Shown here: positions 1 through 12,116 of the stretch, piece after piece
Layout of the letters: each line of letters starts with the position of its first letter
Position numbering within the stretch: the first letter of the stretch is position 1
Source: Camillea tinctor
Taxonomy: Eukaryota > Ascomycota > Sordariomycetes > Xylariales > Xylariaceae
Assembly (NCBI GenBank): GCA_022578605.1
Contig: MU394052.1
Coordinates: forward strand, 1,364,001 to 1,428,000
Length of the DNA stretch: 64,000 nt
Reading direction: 5' to 3'
Notes under the pieces: generated by a model
What the model saw: the letters and a program-made list of their open reading frames with translations, nothing else
The model's database searches: none
Told to the model about the DNA's origin: nothing
Made by a program: the position numbers and the translations under genes

Positions 1-195
1 ACCCATTCTCGAGACCCAGTTGGGGAAGCAAGCGTAATGTCTAGAAAGGATGCATTATAGAGCCGTTCAAGAAAAAGTAATGATTAAGCCAACCTAGGTC
101 AATGGGCTAATTCGATTGCCACCATCTTATATAATGTGGGAGAGGGGAGAGGTATATATAGGGAGAGAAAGATAGGGGTTGTGTCTAAGAGCGAT

Positions 196-2162
196 TTAAA
201 GTATGTGAATCTTTCGAGCTCCCTGAGCTACACCATTGCCTCCATCATTCACACGGGACATCACGCAAGAGGGGTCGCGATCGGTAGAGCCCATCGAAGC
301 CAGGGCAAAAGAATCGGTGTTGTGCGCAAAGTAGAGGTAGTATCCTACGGGGCTCTTCTTGACGGCCATGACACCGATCGCTCCGGCGGAGGATGAGTAC
401 TTGACACCCGGGTGCTCTTGGAAGTCGTTCAAGATGAAGCTTTCGAGAACGGCACTCTCATCATCATCCACAATATCCTTGCCGTCCTTGCCGCGGCGTG
501 TTCCGTGGTAAATGCGTTCCGCGCATTTCTGAGAAGCTACGGTGGTAGCCATGTGTTCGCCGGTCCCACTGGTTACAGCAGCTACTACGATCCCATCCCT
601 GTCACTTTCAGAAGCTGGAATGATGGCCGTGCCGATGCCCACCAAGGCCGCTGGTCCTATGCGGCCTCGGTGTTTCATACCAATTCCCCCAGAAGATGAA
701 CCAGCAGCTATAAAGCCGAATTGGTCGATAGCAATCGCCCCTACCGTATCGGTGATCCTGTCCTCATCGCTGTTGCTCAGAACCCCAGATGGTGGCAAGA
801 CAAAAGGTAGGCTGACCTCTGGGAGGCTTTCCAGCGTAGCAGACTCATTAATTCCGTCATGGGATGACACAGATGATGTAGGATCTAGACTAGATGACTC
901 ATTGCTGTTGGTTGTAATCAAACGCGGATGATTTGATATTTGAGTTGACAGTTTAGTTGTCGCATTTTTTGCGCTTGAAATAGGGGAACCGAGGAAGCTA
1001 AGAGGACTGCGCTCGAAACTCGACTTAGGTGACGGCTGGGAAGTTAAACTGCTAGATGACTTTGGTGATATAGACTTTTGTGGAGTCTGCGTAGGTGTTG
1101 TCATCTCCCAGGGCGACCCATTGGCTGGTGAATCGGGTTGTCCCTCGTTCCAAGTCCCTGTCAAAATCGCGTTTGTATGGTCGCGGCGGGAGGACTCGCT
1201 CTCATAGTCAGTGCTGGTACCAGCTCTATCATAACTTGTCGATGATGGGCTCAATGAATCTTTTGCTTCGGCCCGCCTCAGATCTTCCTGCCATCTAATA
1301 TAACGGTCACGAGCATTTCTCGAAATTAGCCACTCATTTGGAACAAGCGTTATGCCTGACTCCCATGCAAATTCCTTCGCACCGTCGCCAATAAGTAGGT
1401 TTGGAGGGACGCGTCGGAGGGACAGAGGCTTATTGCTACTCTCGAGTATCACCTTGGCTAAACTTATGGGATTTTTTATATCTATCGCACCAGACCGTTA
1501 GGCACCGACCTCCATCTCGGGTCTGTCTATGAGCTAGGGGATTTGATAATAGACTTACTAGGGACGGCACCGCATGCACCGCTCCGCCCCAGATGATCAA
1601 CGAGGGTGGCATCACACTCAACAGTACCATCGATTGCCAGGTTGCTCCCATAGCCAGCATTTGTGATTTCCTTGTCTTCGAGTACTTTTATGGCAGCCTC
1701 AACTGCATCGATAGCCGAGCGCCCTTCTTTGAGGACTTTCATGCTTACACGAGCAGCACTAATGCCATATTAGCATAAATATTCAACGCTCCTGGAGAGG
1801 ACTGGCCAGTAAATTTGGCAAACCTGCACGTACTCGCTGCAAGCCCCCAGATGAATTTTCTCGTTCTGGGTGCTGTGATATCCGGCCCCCGCATGGATGA
1901 AAATGGCAGAAACTGGTGCTTTTTTGCGCCTGCTTTTGCGGTCCGTGGTCCCGTCCAGGGAAAGGGCATTATCAGGTTCAGAGGGATAGTAGCTCACTGA
2001 TTCATCGGAAACAAATGAACCTAACTCACTCCTACTAGTTCTTGCTTCGTTTTGCCCGTTCCGATCTGATTCATCGACGCTGGACGAAACGCCAATTTCT
2101 ATATTCAGGGACGGTTGATCATAATGGTCTAAACACATCCTAGAGCCTGTCGACTCATCCAT
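196..2162 (-). CDS. Taspase 1-like threonine aspartase (Ntn-hydrolase, asparaginase-2 family)
   Basis: Exons (transcription order) 2162-1834, 1758-1559 and 1481-196 join in frame to a 604-residue protein. Seen: HAGAGYHS near residue 92 after a disordered 90-residue N-terminus; the helix ending in EGRSAIDAVEAAI; NAGYGSNL; and the catalytic junction D421|T422 within TDTVGAIAID, followed by GSSSGGIGMKHRGR. In this family the precursor cuts itself before the Thr, which becomes the nucleophile of a protease cleaving after Asp; animal taspase 1 processes MLL and TFIIA. The partner in fungi is not evident from sequence. Odd: roughly residues 250-417, just before the cleavage site, form a Ser/Pro/Thr-rich low-complexity insert, making the protein about 180 residues longer than the human enzyme. 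A plain glycosylasparaginase is less likely given the extended taspase-type linker. Confidence 0.92.
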
Positions 2163-4371
2163 ATCTGTTTCTTTTCTATTTTCAGATGCCAGATTACCAA
2201 GAGAAATATCGATTTGATGAAAGTATGCTTGAGTCGATGTTTGTTAGGGACGTCGTTTTTCTGCTCCTGGCATACAGTGTTGTGGTTGTGATCGCTTGCT
2301 TCAATGTATGTATATGAACTAGCCCGAGCTCAGTTTGTTTCCTTTATAGGTAAGGTCGATTATAATATGGGCGGTCACGCCTAGTTATGGAACACTAGTT
2401 ATCTCTGTAACATAGAGACCATGTACTATTTGTTGATCTTGGAGGCTGTTCTTTGGAGCGAAGGGGATTCCCTACGATGTTGGAAATGGAATAACGATCG
2501 TGGGTGCTGGTGTTGAGATTGTATTAGACCGATATGATAGTCACACAGAAGCAGGGAGGTTCTTTGGTATAGGACGAGGAGAACGGTCTGCTTCTAATTG
2601 CATGTGGCAAGGATAGATAGATAGATTCAACAATAAGAGAATGCCGAGTAATCAGTACTTAGTGGGAGATATGTTAAGCCTTACCTAACCAGATATTGTT
2701 TAGGTGAAGGGTTTCGAAATACCTGACAGAAGACTGGTGAGAAGATATCGAGGAATCAGGAGAACGGACAATAGGACGGCGAGGTTCGGGGGGAGGTGGT
2801 AGGTGTAGGTGCAGATGTAGGTGTGGATGTGGATGTGGATACGAAGATGGTAGGATGGGTTTAGGTAGGTAAGATATAAAGACAAAGCTGAAGAAGTAGT
2901 TAATGTTATGTATGTAGGTAAGTATGGGACAGGGCATAGAATGTCGAAAGCCGGAGATGACAGTCGTTTAAAGAGATATGGTTGTGCCTGACTTACTTGT
3001 TAAGAATGACCTAGTATCGGTACCAAAGTTCTCGGTGTATCGAAGGTAACGTACGTATGAATGATTTATATGAGAATGTATGGGAATGTTGATGTGCTCC
3101 TGGGCAAGTCAACTACATACCTAGGTAGGTACGGGATACTAGAGGTAGGTAGGTATGTAGTTACATAAGATCTAAGCGAGGTAAGTTTCATGTATAAAGG
3201 AAAGTGCCAGGCGTATACATAATGTAAAGGAGAACTAGGTAGGTAGTAGGTTATAAGAGGCACCTACCTACATGGTTCTAATAGCCCCTTAAGCTGTATG
3301 ACATGACTTAGTATGTACCTTGGCACCTGAGTATTACATTAGATGCATGTCAACTCTTCGTTATAGTTGGAGGTAACCACTTACATAGATAGGTAAGTGC
3401 CCAATACTTAGTATATACTGAGCTATTAAGTTCTACCCTACCTAGGTAGGGATAGAGGTGAACTTCGTGGTGTGAAATAAGATTTTGTTAGTTGGTCAAG
3501 GTCTCTAGTTTTGTTATCCTAGTTAAAGATAATCTGCCTGCCCAGGTGTATATTCGGTCCCGTTCCAGTTCTTTTCTTATATATAAGGTAATTTCCAAGG
3601 TTGGAAGTTACTTCTTTTCAAGAATGAACTAATGGGACAAGATATTCTTTGCTAGGGGGAATGTTATATGTTAAGGGTATGATTGGTATGATGGTGCCCG
3701 TCCAGAGGTTTAGGTAACTTGCAAGGTTCTTGATCATGTATTACACAGAATCAGTGAGTTAAGCAAGCAGCCTTAGACTCGTTTAACAGGTCGCAACTTG
3801 TCTATACCTTAAGCTTAATTATAGTTGCACTGAGACCTGACTTATTATAGAAATAAGGTAAGAACACCCTGCTATGGACATATCTAAGGTAACCTACCCC
3901 GACTGCCCGATCCCGCTGTGGGTCCATCTAAGGGGAACGATGAGTGTGGCTTAAAACTGTGGCTTACTACCAATTTTCAGCCCCTCTTCCACCACCAGCC
4001 ATACTTTAGGTTAGGTTACCTACATAACATAACATAGCGAGTTAGGTTAGGTAGTTTGGAACCATGTTGTATGCCTGTGGTACCTTACCGCAAGGTAGGT
4101 ACCTTATTAGTTCGAACCTCCCCGGGCTGCATCATCATCACCACCACCATCACCACCACTACTACCACCGCCCACTACCTTACCAACTCCAAATAATAAT
4201 TCGGTCCTTGTTTTAACATAGCTCCCCCTCCTTTTTTTTTTCTTTCTTAGAGCTATACTCTTTCCCTCTCCCCACATTTAATAACTCACCGGTTCTGCTC
4301 TCTTCTCGTCTCCTCCACGGTCGTTTCGTTCTATACATTCAGGAGCCTCGAATAGCTCCATTTCTCTCACC
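2163..4371. promoter_or_regulatory. Divergent intergenic region between the taspase and ARP3 genes
   Basis: About 2.2 kb with no convincing gene. It holds many AGGT/ACCT-rich blocks, including two exact TACCTAGGTA palindromes (3118-3127 and 3439-3448), a degenerate GGTGTA/GGATGT repeat at about 2790-2850, GGTTAGGT repeats near 4010-4056, a CAT/CAC-type microsatellite at about 4130-4170, and a T/C-rich tract at 4228-4280 close to the ARP3 start. Pyrimidine-rich tracts of this sort are common just upstream of strongly expressed fungal genes; that role is inferred. Confidence 0.6.
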
Positions 4372-6096
4372 ATGGCCAACCAAACCCCTGCCGTTGTCAT
4401 GGACAAGTACGTTCGCCCTTTTTTGTCTCTTCATCTTTTCTAGCTGCATATGCTAACCATCATGCGAACAACAGCGGCACGGGCTTCTCGAAGCTTGGTA
4501 AGATCTATTATCCCTCGCCGTCCCACTCAGCCAAAATCAAGCCAAACCCCATATCCGTCGCAATACCGCTGACCAGCCGCCTCCCCCTCCTATAGGTTTT
4601 GCTGGTAACGATTCGCCCTCCTTCGTCTTCCCTACCGCCATTGCTACGAAGGGCGCTGCTGGAGGAACTGGTGGTACTGGATCAGGAAGACCTGCCGTTG
4701 CGAACAAGCCCTCTTTCCTTACCGGCGGTGCTGGCCCGACCGGCCATCTATCAGGGAAACGGGGAACTGAGGACTTAGACTTCTTTATCGGTGATGAGGC
4801 TATCGCTGCATCGGGTGGACCAGGTTAGTCTGCTATACCCGTATCTAGTCTGTCTGGCTCGCGATGCTGATTACTTGTTCTTAGGTTATGGGCTACACTA
4901 CCCCATTCGCCACGGTCAGATAGAAAACTGGGTATGCTGTTATGGTTGTATAAGGACTGGCTCAGGAACTGATTTGTGATATCTAGGACCATATGGAAAG
5001 GTTCTGGTCCAACTCTATATTCAAGTATCTACGAGTCGAGCCCGAAGACCATTACTTCCTGTTGACCGAGCCGGTATGAAATAGCTACCGCCCCCACTCT
5101 GGTACCAGTCACTGCTAACGCATGCTAGCCCCTGAACCCCCCCGAGAACCGAGAGAACACCGCCGAGATTTTCTTCGAGTCCTTCAACTGTGCTGGTCTC
5201 TATATTGCCGTCCAGGCTGTGCTCGCTCTTGCCGCATCTTGGACGTCGGCCAAGGTGTCTGATCGTTCTTTGACCGGAACCGTCATCGATTCTGGTGATG
5301 GTGTCACGCACGTTATTCCCGTTGCTGAGGGATATGTAATTGGCTCCTCAATCAAGTCCATTCCGATCGCTGGTCGAGATATTACCTATTTTGTCCAGTC
5401 GTTACTCCGTGACCGGGGCGAACCGGACAGCTCTCTCAAGACTGCGCAGGAGATCAAGGAGGAATACTGTTATGTGTGCCCCGATATTGTCAAGGAATTC
5501 TCCCGATTCGACCGCGATCGTAGCCGATTTGCGAAGCATGTTGTCTCTCAGCCTGGCGGCCGCCAAGTCACCGTGGACGTTGGTTACGAGCGTTTCCTTG
5601 CACCCGAAATTTTCTTCAACCCGGAAATATACTCTTCCGACTTCCTCACGCCGCTCCCCGTTGTTGTTGACGGCGTGATCCAATCGAGTCCCATCGACGT
5701 TCGGAGAGGGCTGTACAAGAACATTGTTTTGTCTGGAGGCAGCACTTTGTATAAGGATTTTGGGCGAAGGTTACAGCGAGACATCAAGCACTTGGTAGAT
5801 GCGCGAATCCGTGCCAGTGAAGTCCGTAGCGGCGGTGCCAAGAGCGGTGGCCTGGAGGTCCAAGTGATCACACATAAGCGACAGCGACACGGTCCCTGGT
5901 TTGGAGGTAGCTTGCTCGGGCAGACACCCGAATTCCGGTCATATTGCCATACAAAAGCCGAGGTACGTGGTTTTGTCCCAATTCCTAACTCCGTATATAT
6001 CTATCTTTGAATGCTAATGATTGATTATAGTATCAAGAATACGGCCCTGGTATCGTACGGAGATTCGCCCTACTGGGTGGCCCCGGGGGTTCATAG
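4372..6096 (+). CDS. ARP3: Actin-related protein 3 (Arp2/3 complex subunit)
   Basis: Seven exons: 4372-4406, 4475-4497, 4596-4823, 4885-4931, 4987-5073, 5129-5962, 6031-6096, giving 439 residues, the usual length for fungal Arp3. Seen: the actin-fold start [17 protein letters not shown], the phosphate-loop region [17 protein letters not shown], the segment [13 protein letters not shown], the adenosine-binding [15 protein letters not shown], and a C-terminus ending [12 protein letters not shown]. Arp3 pairs with Arp2 to template branched actin filaments, which drives endocytic patches and polar growth. The second exon is only 23 nt and the last intron falls 22 codons from the stop, so naive ORF calling loses both ends. 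The start ATG at 4372 has the good context CACCATGG. Identification is secure from end-to-end similarity to the family. Confidence 0.97.
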
Positions 6097-7183
6097 AGTC
6101 CCTAGGGTAGAAGAAGCTGATCGTATTATACAACAGATAGCATCAGGGATGAAAAGGAGGTCATCATGTATGAAGATGATAGAAGTGAACAGCCAGACAT
6201 TTGAAATCAACAACATTTCCACCATCAAAAGAATCAAATCGACGGCAACACGAGACCTCCTTAAAGTTTCATATCTGGCTGCGAATAAAAATTGCCATGT
6301 AAATTGGGCTCCTACCTTTTGACTTGTCTGATTCCGTTCTCTGTCCATATTTTGCCGCTTAGGTTCGGGTCGTGATATTTATACGTTTATAATTAAACAG
6401 CTACTGAAATTACTATAGCCATGATATTTTTATTAATCGTGGTATGGATTTTGCTGATCTTCTCCGCAAGCAGGCTATCTGTCACTGTTATATTTCACCT
6501 GAATACAACGTCGCTACTACCGCTCAGACTTGTGAGTTACCCCGCCAAGGCCTTAGCCGTGACGATTGTTTCTAGTGTTTCAACGTTTACTCTGGAGTGT
6601 GATGCAAGGGCCTGTCTCAGCAACATGTGATGAGGTGTGGTAGTTGGCCGCAAGTAAACAAGATGGTAAATGGAATAAAACCGTGGGCTGTTCCTAATTC
6701 CTAAAAATGAATTTTTATATCCTGATCTTCTATAGACTATCAATTACGGCAAAGAGGAAAAAGAATAAGAAAAAATACTAACCTAGGCGTGTCTGCACTT
6801 TTGGCGCAAATGCAATACTCGAGATTGTGTAGAGAGAGTAACAAGAATTACGTCTCATTAAAGACATGTGGAAGCTCGAATAAGCTTCTTGATTGCTTCT
6901 TCTGCTACTACATGCTGCACCTACTGCATACTATATACTAGAGGGTGGCTAGAAGCATCATTTTGAGACGGGACGGTCGATCATCACACGATTAGGAAGC
7001 GCCTTGAGCGCCAACCACGGCTATTGGAACCGAGATCATTACTCGAGACTTACATCGATCGCTTGGGACACACGGTCGTTCAGCACCTTCGCCCTATTCT
7101 GTAGACTTAGTTAGTCCAGACGGTGTTTGTTTCAGTGTGGTGTAGGATTCTTCTCGTTACCGCTGGTAGAATCCCATTGCATC
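6097..7183. other. Intergenic region downstream of ARP3
   Basis: About 1.1 kb, moderately AT-rich. The reading frame that continues past the ARP3 stop (6011-6322) has no family resemblance and looks like chance. No repeat or RNA gene stands out. The last 100 bases precede the F-box gene. Confidence 0.5.
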
Positions 7184-8504
7184 ATGATGAACACCATCAC
7201 TCCAACGAGCGGGATTGACCTGATAGTCCACAAAGGACTTGACCGACTTCGAGAGAAAACCGCGAGCCCGGATTTAGAGGCGGGCTTGGCGAGCCCCCTA
7301 TCTGGCCTGTTCCTTCAAAAGACAAACTCCCGAAGATCCAAAGCCCGGAGCGGAGATTACTCATGCACGCAGATCGATCTGTCCGACGAGGAGGATGAAG
7401 AGGACAAGCCCTCGAGACTGCTCGAGCTACCGAACGAACTGCAATATATGATCGTAGTTCACCTCGGGTTCGGTGACCTAGAGCGCCTGCGTCGCACGTG
7501 TCGCTTCTACCGCAACCTCCTAAATCCCGAGTACATCCGGGAGCAGTTCGGCAGCGACCGCCGCCTCCTCGAGTGGCAACTCACCTCGTTTTGCCAGTCG
7601 TGCCTCGCGGCCCCGGGACGCCACAGCCTGATCCTGCAGCAGCCCGCCGACGCCCGGCCCGCGCGCACCTCGGTGCCCCGCCGGCCCCCGAGCTCCAAGT
7701 GCTTCGGCTGCGCGGTCCGCGCCCGCGACCTGCACGTCGGCAGCAAGCTGCCCCTGGCCAACGCGCGCAGCGCCTGGGTGTGCCGGTGGTGCGGCTGGCC
7801 CGTCGCGGCCGGCGCCCCGCCCAGCTGGGCCTCGGAGCAGTTCCACGCCGCCTGCTACGACCGCTACTACCGCGTGCTGTGGGCGTTCCTGTGCCTGGGC
7901 TTCGCGCAGCTGGCCGCCGGCGTCGTCGCCGCTACCCTGTCGCTGCGCTACTTCCGCGGGAGCCTGCTCGTCTTCCCCTTCGCCGTCGCGACCTTCGTAC
8001 TGCTGTGGGTGTGCATGGCGTTCTTGATGCTGAGGGGAAACCGCGTCCGCACGTACCACTGGGTCGGCGCTGTGGAGCTGGTTATACTCGGCCTGTGGAT
8101 CCCGCCTATGTACGCGGTTGCGCGGATGGTTGCGGTGGAGGACGGGAGGGTTGAGGGGAGTGCCGTGGCTGCGTTGGTGTTCTTCTCGTTGAATGCGTGA
8201 GTTTTTTTTTTTATACCAACCCCTATCTCTCCCTTTTTCCCCTCCTTGCCACCCTTACTCCCATGCTCCTCTTCCCTAATTCGTGAGATCTCTCTAACCT
8301 GGGTTACTACGGTGATTCTGTAGGCTCTTTCGGCTGCTGAACTGCATCGGGAATGTAGTTCTGATCTACGAATACGACATGACAAAGCACTACGTACCAG
8401 GACAATCCCTGAGGAGAAAGCTGCTGAATATGCTCATGGCAGGACTCATTTACTGGACCTACCCGCAATGTGTTGAGCAGCGGTATCCCCCTGATTACAA
8501 TTAG
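7184..8504 (+). CDS. F-box protein with four predicted transmembrane segments
   Basis: Exons 7184-8196 and 8324-8504 give 397 residues. Start chosen at the first ATG (7184, A at -3); the open frame upstream has no ATG. Seen: an acidic linker (residues 67-75), an F-box at about 79-115 (LLELPNELQYMIV then a Leu/Arg-rich helix with CRFYRNLLNP), two CxxC pairs (C173/C176 and C200/C203) that could bind zinc, and hydrophobic spans near 231-252, 258-283, 292-316 and 325-350. F-box proteins recruit substrates to SCF ubiquitin ligases; membrane-spanning versions are unusual and would place a ligase at an internal membrane. The family beyond the F-box is not one I recognise. Codons from about 7500 to 8050 are strikingly GC-rich at third positions compared with both ends of the gene. 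Confidence 0.8.
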
Positions 8505-10173
8505 GGAGTTACTTGAATTGGATGGTACATTCCTACTGAGTTATTTTCTCTGTTTCACGAGTGAAGCTCGCACAGCATATATCACATTTTCTTAGGTGAA
8601 CAATGAAGGATGGGAAAGGACGGGACAGTCCCCCTGAGAGGGATATGCAATGTCACGCACAAGACATATATTGACCTTATTATAATACAACTCCACTCGA
8701 ATGAAGAAAGACAAGCAGCCAACATGAATCTGGACCTCGTCATCGCGCTTAAATGCAACGGATATCACCATAAAAGGGAATATGAGTACATGATGGTTGG
8801 GGGATTTGAATGGTTACATTCGAGTAACCATCCAGCCAGTGATTTAAATCTAGACCAGACCATTTCGCACCGAAAGTCAGTCCTACGCTATGGTAACGCA
8901 CCAAGGTTTTCTATAAGTAAACTGCTGTTCAGAAGAGGTCATAGTTTAGTGTACGCGGCTCCCGAACACTTAATTCGAGATAGTGAATCAAAACCGGCCT
9001 AGATCTCACAGCTAACTCCCCGTATATTACACCCCTTGTGATGATAAAATCCCGAGATGTACATGCCTAGCGTGGGGTAAAATAGCCCACTACGTATGTC
9101 TATGACTTCCCTGCTGACTATATGGCCAGGTTGAATGCTGTAGGGTGGCGGATAGGGTCGTTTGACGCGGGTATGGTACTGATCCCATAGATTTGATAGG
9201 TTTCATGACATAAGCTAACCAAGTCACCGAATAGATCCCCGTCCTATACATCCTTTATACCATGCATTCTTTCCACTAGAGTATATTGTCGTTTGTCGTC
9301 GACCAGAGCGTATAAAAGGCATGCGCGAGTGCCGGCGAGACGCAACTAGTGTAGATCTTCACGGGCATTCTTAAATCCATGCAAGCCTCCCGCCTAGAGC
9401 CCAGTTATAAGTCCGTGAGCTATAAGTCCGTGAGCTATAAGTCCATTGACTAGGGAGAACTGGTAAGGAAACTAGACGAGTAAACTTAACATGGTGTCCG
9501 GATAGGTTCCCGATCCAGAGTAAATGCATTATCCTAGGTTCTACCATGCTATACAAAACCACCATTACCATATGTAATGCATGTTGGACCCTATACGCGA
9601 CTCCGTTAGCGACCTCCAATCGGGTAGTTGTCCCTAGGAAGAAACGGTATGTTAGATTGAATCAGTCCGGTCTTCCTATTTTGCTACGCACACCTTAGTT
9701 TTGAATGGTGACAAAGCTTTCTTAGCTCGCTATCTTCAATGTTAATATATAGCACTAACGTATCTCACGTAATAATACTCGGTGCCCTTATTACACAGCT
9801 TGGGTCACGATGCTAATTACCCAATCCCCAATATCACCATTTCAACCTATGTACGAGACGAGACTCGGCTCCGGAGACTATATACGGCACATCAGTACAC
9901 GCCGATGCATGCCATGCCTCATCTACGCCAGAGTATAGCTCGTTTAGCTTCTTGGCTTCTTATGATAGCGGGTCGTCGCAGGGAGTGCTTGATGGGATAA
10001 TCTATATAAATCAGCAGTATCGACATACCCAGGGGGACACCAACACGTATATGCCCAAGACGACCCCTCGGTCTTCAAGGTTGTAGCAGGATCTATAATT
10101 CGTCCTGAGAGAAATCACACCTAAGCTTCGCCATCTTATCTTTTATATACACCTACTTGGTAATCCCCTAAAC
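8505..10173. other. Intergenic region with a 15-bp tandem repeat
   Basis: About 1.7 kb. An ATG-initiated 130-codon frame at 8610-9002 has no family resemblance. A tandem repeat of unit TATAAGTCCGTGAGC occupies 9406-9444 (two full copies and 9 bases of a third). Otherwise nothing recognisable. Confidence 0.5.
9406..9444. repeat. 15-bp tandem repeat, about 2.6 copies
   Basis: The unit TATAAGTCCGTGAGC is repeated exactly at 9406-9420 and 9421-9435, then TATAAGTCC follows. It lies between genes. Confidence 0.9.
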
Positions 10174-11012
10174 ATGCCTACCCCAGGGCTCATATTCGCG
10201 GGGTCCCGCGTGCTCGACTCTGAAAAGATGTCTGACGAGCAGTTCAACCGCTGGCACAGTGAAGAATACGTGCCGAAAGTGCTCACCACCGGCCAGACCA
10301 AGATCGGCCTGCGGTACAAGAACGCTGACCCTAGCTCTGCTTTGCCGTACTTGGCCCTGTACCCTGTCGATGACTTCGCCGTTTTGGCATCTCCGGAGAA
10401 TGGGAGCCGGCTGTTGGGCTGCGACGATACAGCGGACCTCACCCGCCTCGACCGTAAGTAATTTTGGAAGTCAATTGTTCTCTCTCTCGGCCGGTCTCTG
10501 GGGTTAAAAGTGCCTATTAGGGGTAGGCATACACGTTTCCACTCCCGAAACACAATGACAGTAAAAAAAAGAGCTCCCCAATACGGCAATTACTAACTCC
10601 CAATAATACAGTGCGGGCACTCGAGAAGACGCAGACATACGAAGCGCCCAACCGCCACGGAGACGGCAGCAACACTAGTGGCCACGCGAAGACGCTCTTG
10701 TGTGTAGGCCTCGAGCCCCGCGACGGTGGCGAGGACGACGCCGACGCTTGGTTCCGGCAGGAGCACCTTGATTTCCTCGCCGGCAGCCCGAGCTATCGGC
10801 GATGCACGCGGTACGTGCTCAGGAGCGGCAACGGGCCACGGCTCCTCGCGCTACATGAATATGCATGCGAGACCAAGGACTTGCCTACCGGCCGGCTTGC
10901 TGAGTCGTGTGAGACGGAGTGGGGGAAGAGAGTGCTCGGGCCGGTGAAGGCGCTCGAGCGCGAGGTCTTCGAGCTCATCGAGGTGCAGGGCGATGCGAAC
11001 CGTAAGCTCTGA
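10174..11012 (+). CDS. Two-lobed dimeric alpha-beta barrel (EthD-like) protein
   Basis: Exons 10174-10453 and 10612-11012 give 226 residues. The N-terminal half (GLIFAGSRVLDSEKMSDEQF, then FNRWHSEEYVPKVL and PYLALYPVDDFAVL) resembles fungal EthD-like ferredoxin-fold proteins, in which a W-x-(N/S)EEH-type helix follows the first strand. The second half repeats the plan (KTLLCVGLEP, AWFRQEHLDFLAGSPSYRRC, PRLLALHEY), so one chain may form the barrel that single-domain members make as dimers. Members act on aromatic or polyketide intermediates, or have no known reaction. No catalytic residue can be assigned and no pathway partner lies next to it. The ATG at 10174 opens the conserved first strand. 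Confidence 0.75.
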
Positions 11013-12116
11013 TCAGGAAGAGGATGAGAAAAAGGGAGGGGAATATGAAGAAGGGAATAGGATGAAAATCCTAGAAGCTAGTCTGATACTTGAACTTGGT
11101 TCTCACGGCGAGCTCCTAGATCTCATATAAACATTAAGTACTTGGATTAAACTATTTGCACTTCAATACTACCGGCTCAGCTTCTTCGAGTTGACGTGAT
11201 ACATGGCGTCGCTGGTGTGAGATACATATGTCTACCTCCTAGGATTGGGTATAGCAAACATTAATTTAAACCTTGAAGCCTATCCCCGTGCTGACGGACC
11301 GTGTTCATGTTAGAGCCCGGACGGAGGTTCAGGAATTAAATCGGAGTTAGTCATCGCGTGAACGGAATCCACGGGGACGGTGTTGGGGTGGAGACTGGGG
11401 AAGTGCGAGATAAGGCCAAGATCACGATGCTTGCTTAGATGGCTCATCTACATATCACGTAAGATCGCAGATTAGTATATCCACCATTAAGATCTTGGGC
11501 AATATGAAGCATTGTGGCTTTCTCTCTTGGCAAGATCTCATATGGGACACCCACTAATCAGATCTCATGGAACACGGCTTTGAGTATTACTTACCCCTTT
11601 AAAATCTCAGGGCAATCTCCACGTCGAAGAAACCAAAGTACATAGAGAATCATCGTCTTATGGAGAGATGTCTGAGGGTTATCAAAAGGGGGGGCTTATA
11701 CGCCGTACTTTACGTACTCACTCAACTGAGAACAGGGATGTTCTCTATCCCTTACAGTATGTATAATCCTCATTGTTCCCAGATCGATGTACTTGTACGT
11801 ACACGGGCCTACCTAGACTCGCTAAGTGTATATGAAATTTATTCCATAGATCCTCTTCAGGGTTTTCTTGTTGTCTTCTCTCTATATTTGCAAGGTTACA
11901 TATTAGTACAGAAGAACATCTCTTTATTACAATAATGAAATATACTTCATAACCTCTCACACCTTTTTTTCATATAAGAAAGAAACAATAATTTCCACGT
12001 GGGGTGCATTAACGATAACGGAAACGAGCATTGTGGAATGGACGCGTAATGGTCTCGGGTTCGTTTAACTGAAAAAAGATAACTGCTAAGAACAATATTG
12101 GGGTATCATTTGCCGA
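11013..12116. other. Convergent intergenic region
   Basis: About 1.1 kb between the 3' ends of the EthD-like and arylsulfotransferase genes. Short recurring AGATCTCAT-like words occur at 11480-11620, but no array. No coding sequence or RNA recognised. Confidence 0.45.

Noticed and set aside
4010..4056. GGTTAGGT repeats resembling telomere units
   Set aside because: Units are irregular and lack the TTAGGG form; they fit the general AGGTA-rich intergenic background.
6011..6322. Frame continuing over the last ARP3 intron
   Set aside because: Splicing at 5963-6030 gives the conserved Arp3 C-terminus; the other frame shows no conservation.
7498..8154. Long alternative frames over the F-box gene on both strands
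   Set aside because: Same GC-rich cause; products are Arg/Pro/Ala low complexity.
8610..9002. ATG-initiated 130-codon frame after the F-box gene
   Set aside because: No family resemblance, uneven composition, and position within 110 bases of the preceding stop suggests 3' UTR; kept only as intergenic sequence.
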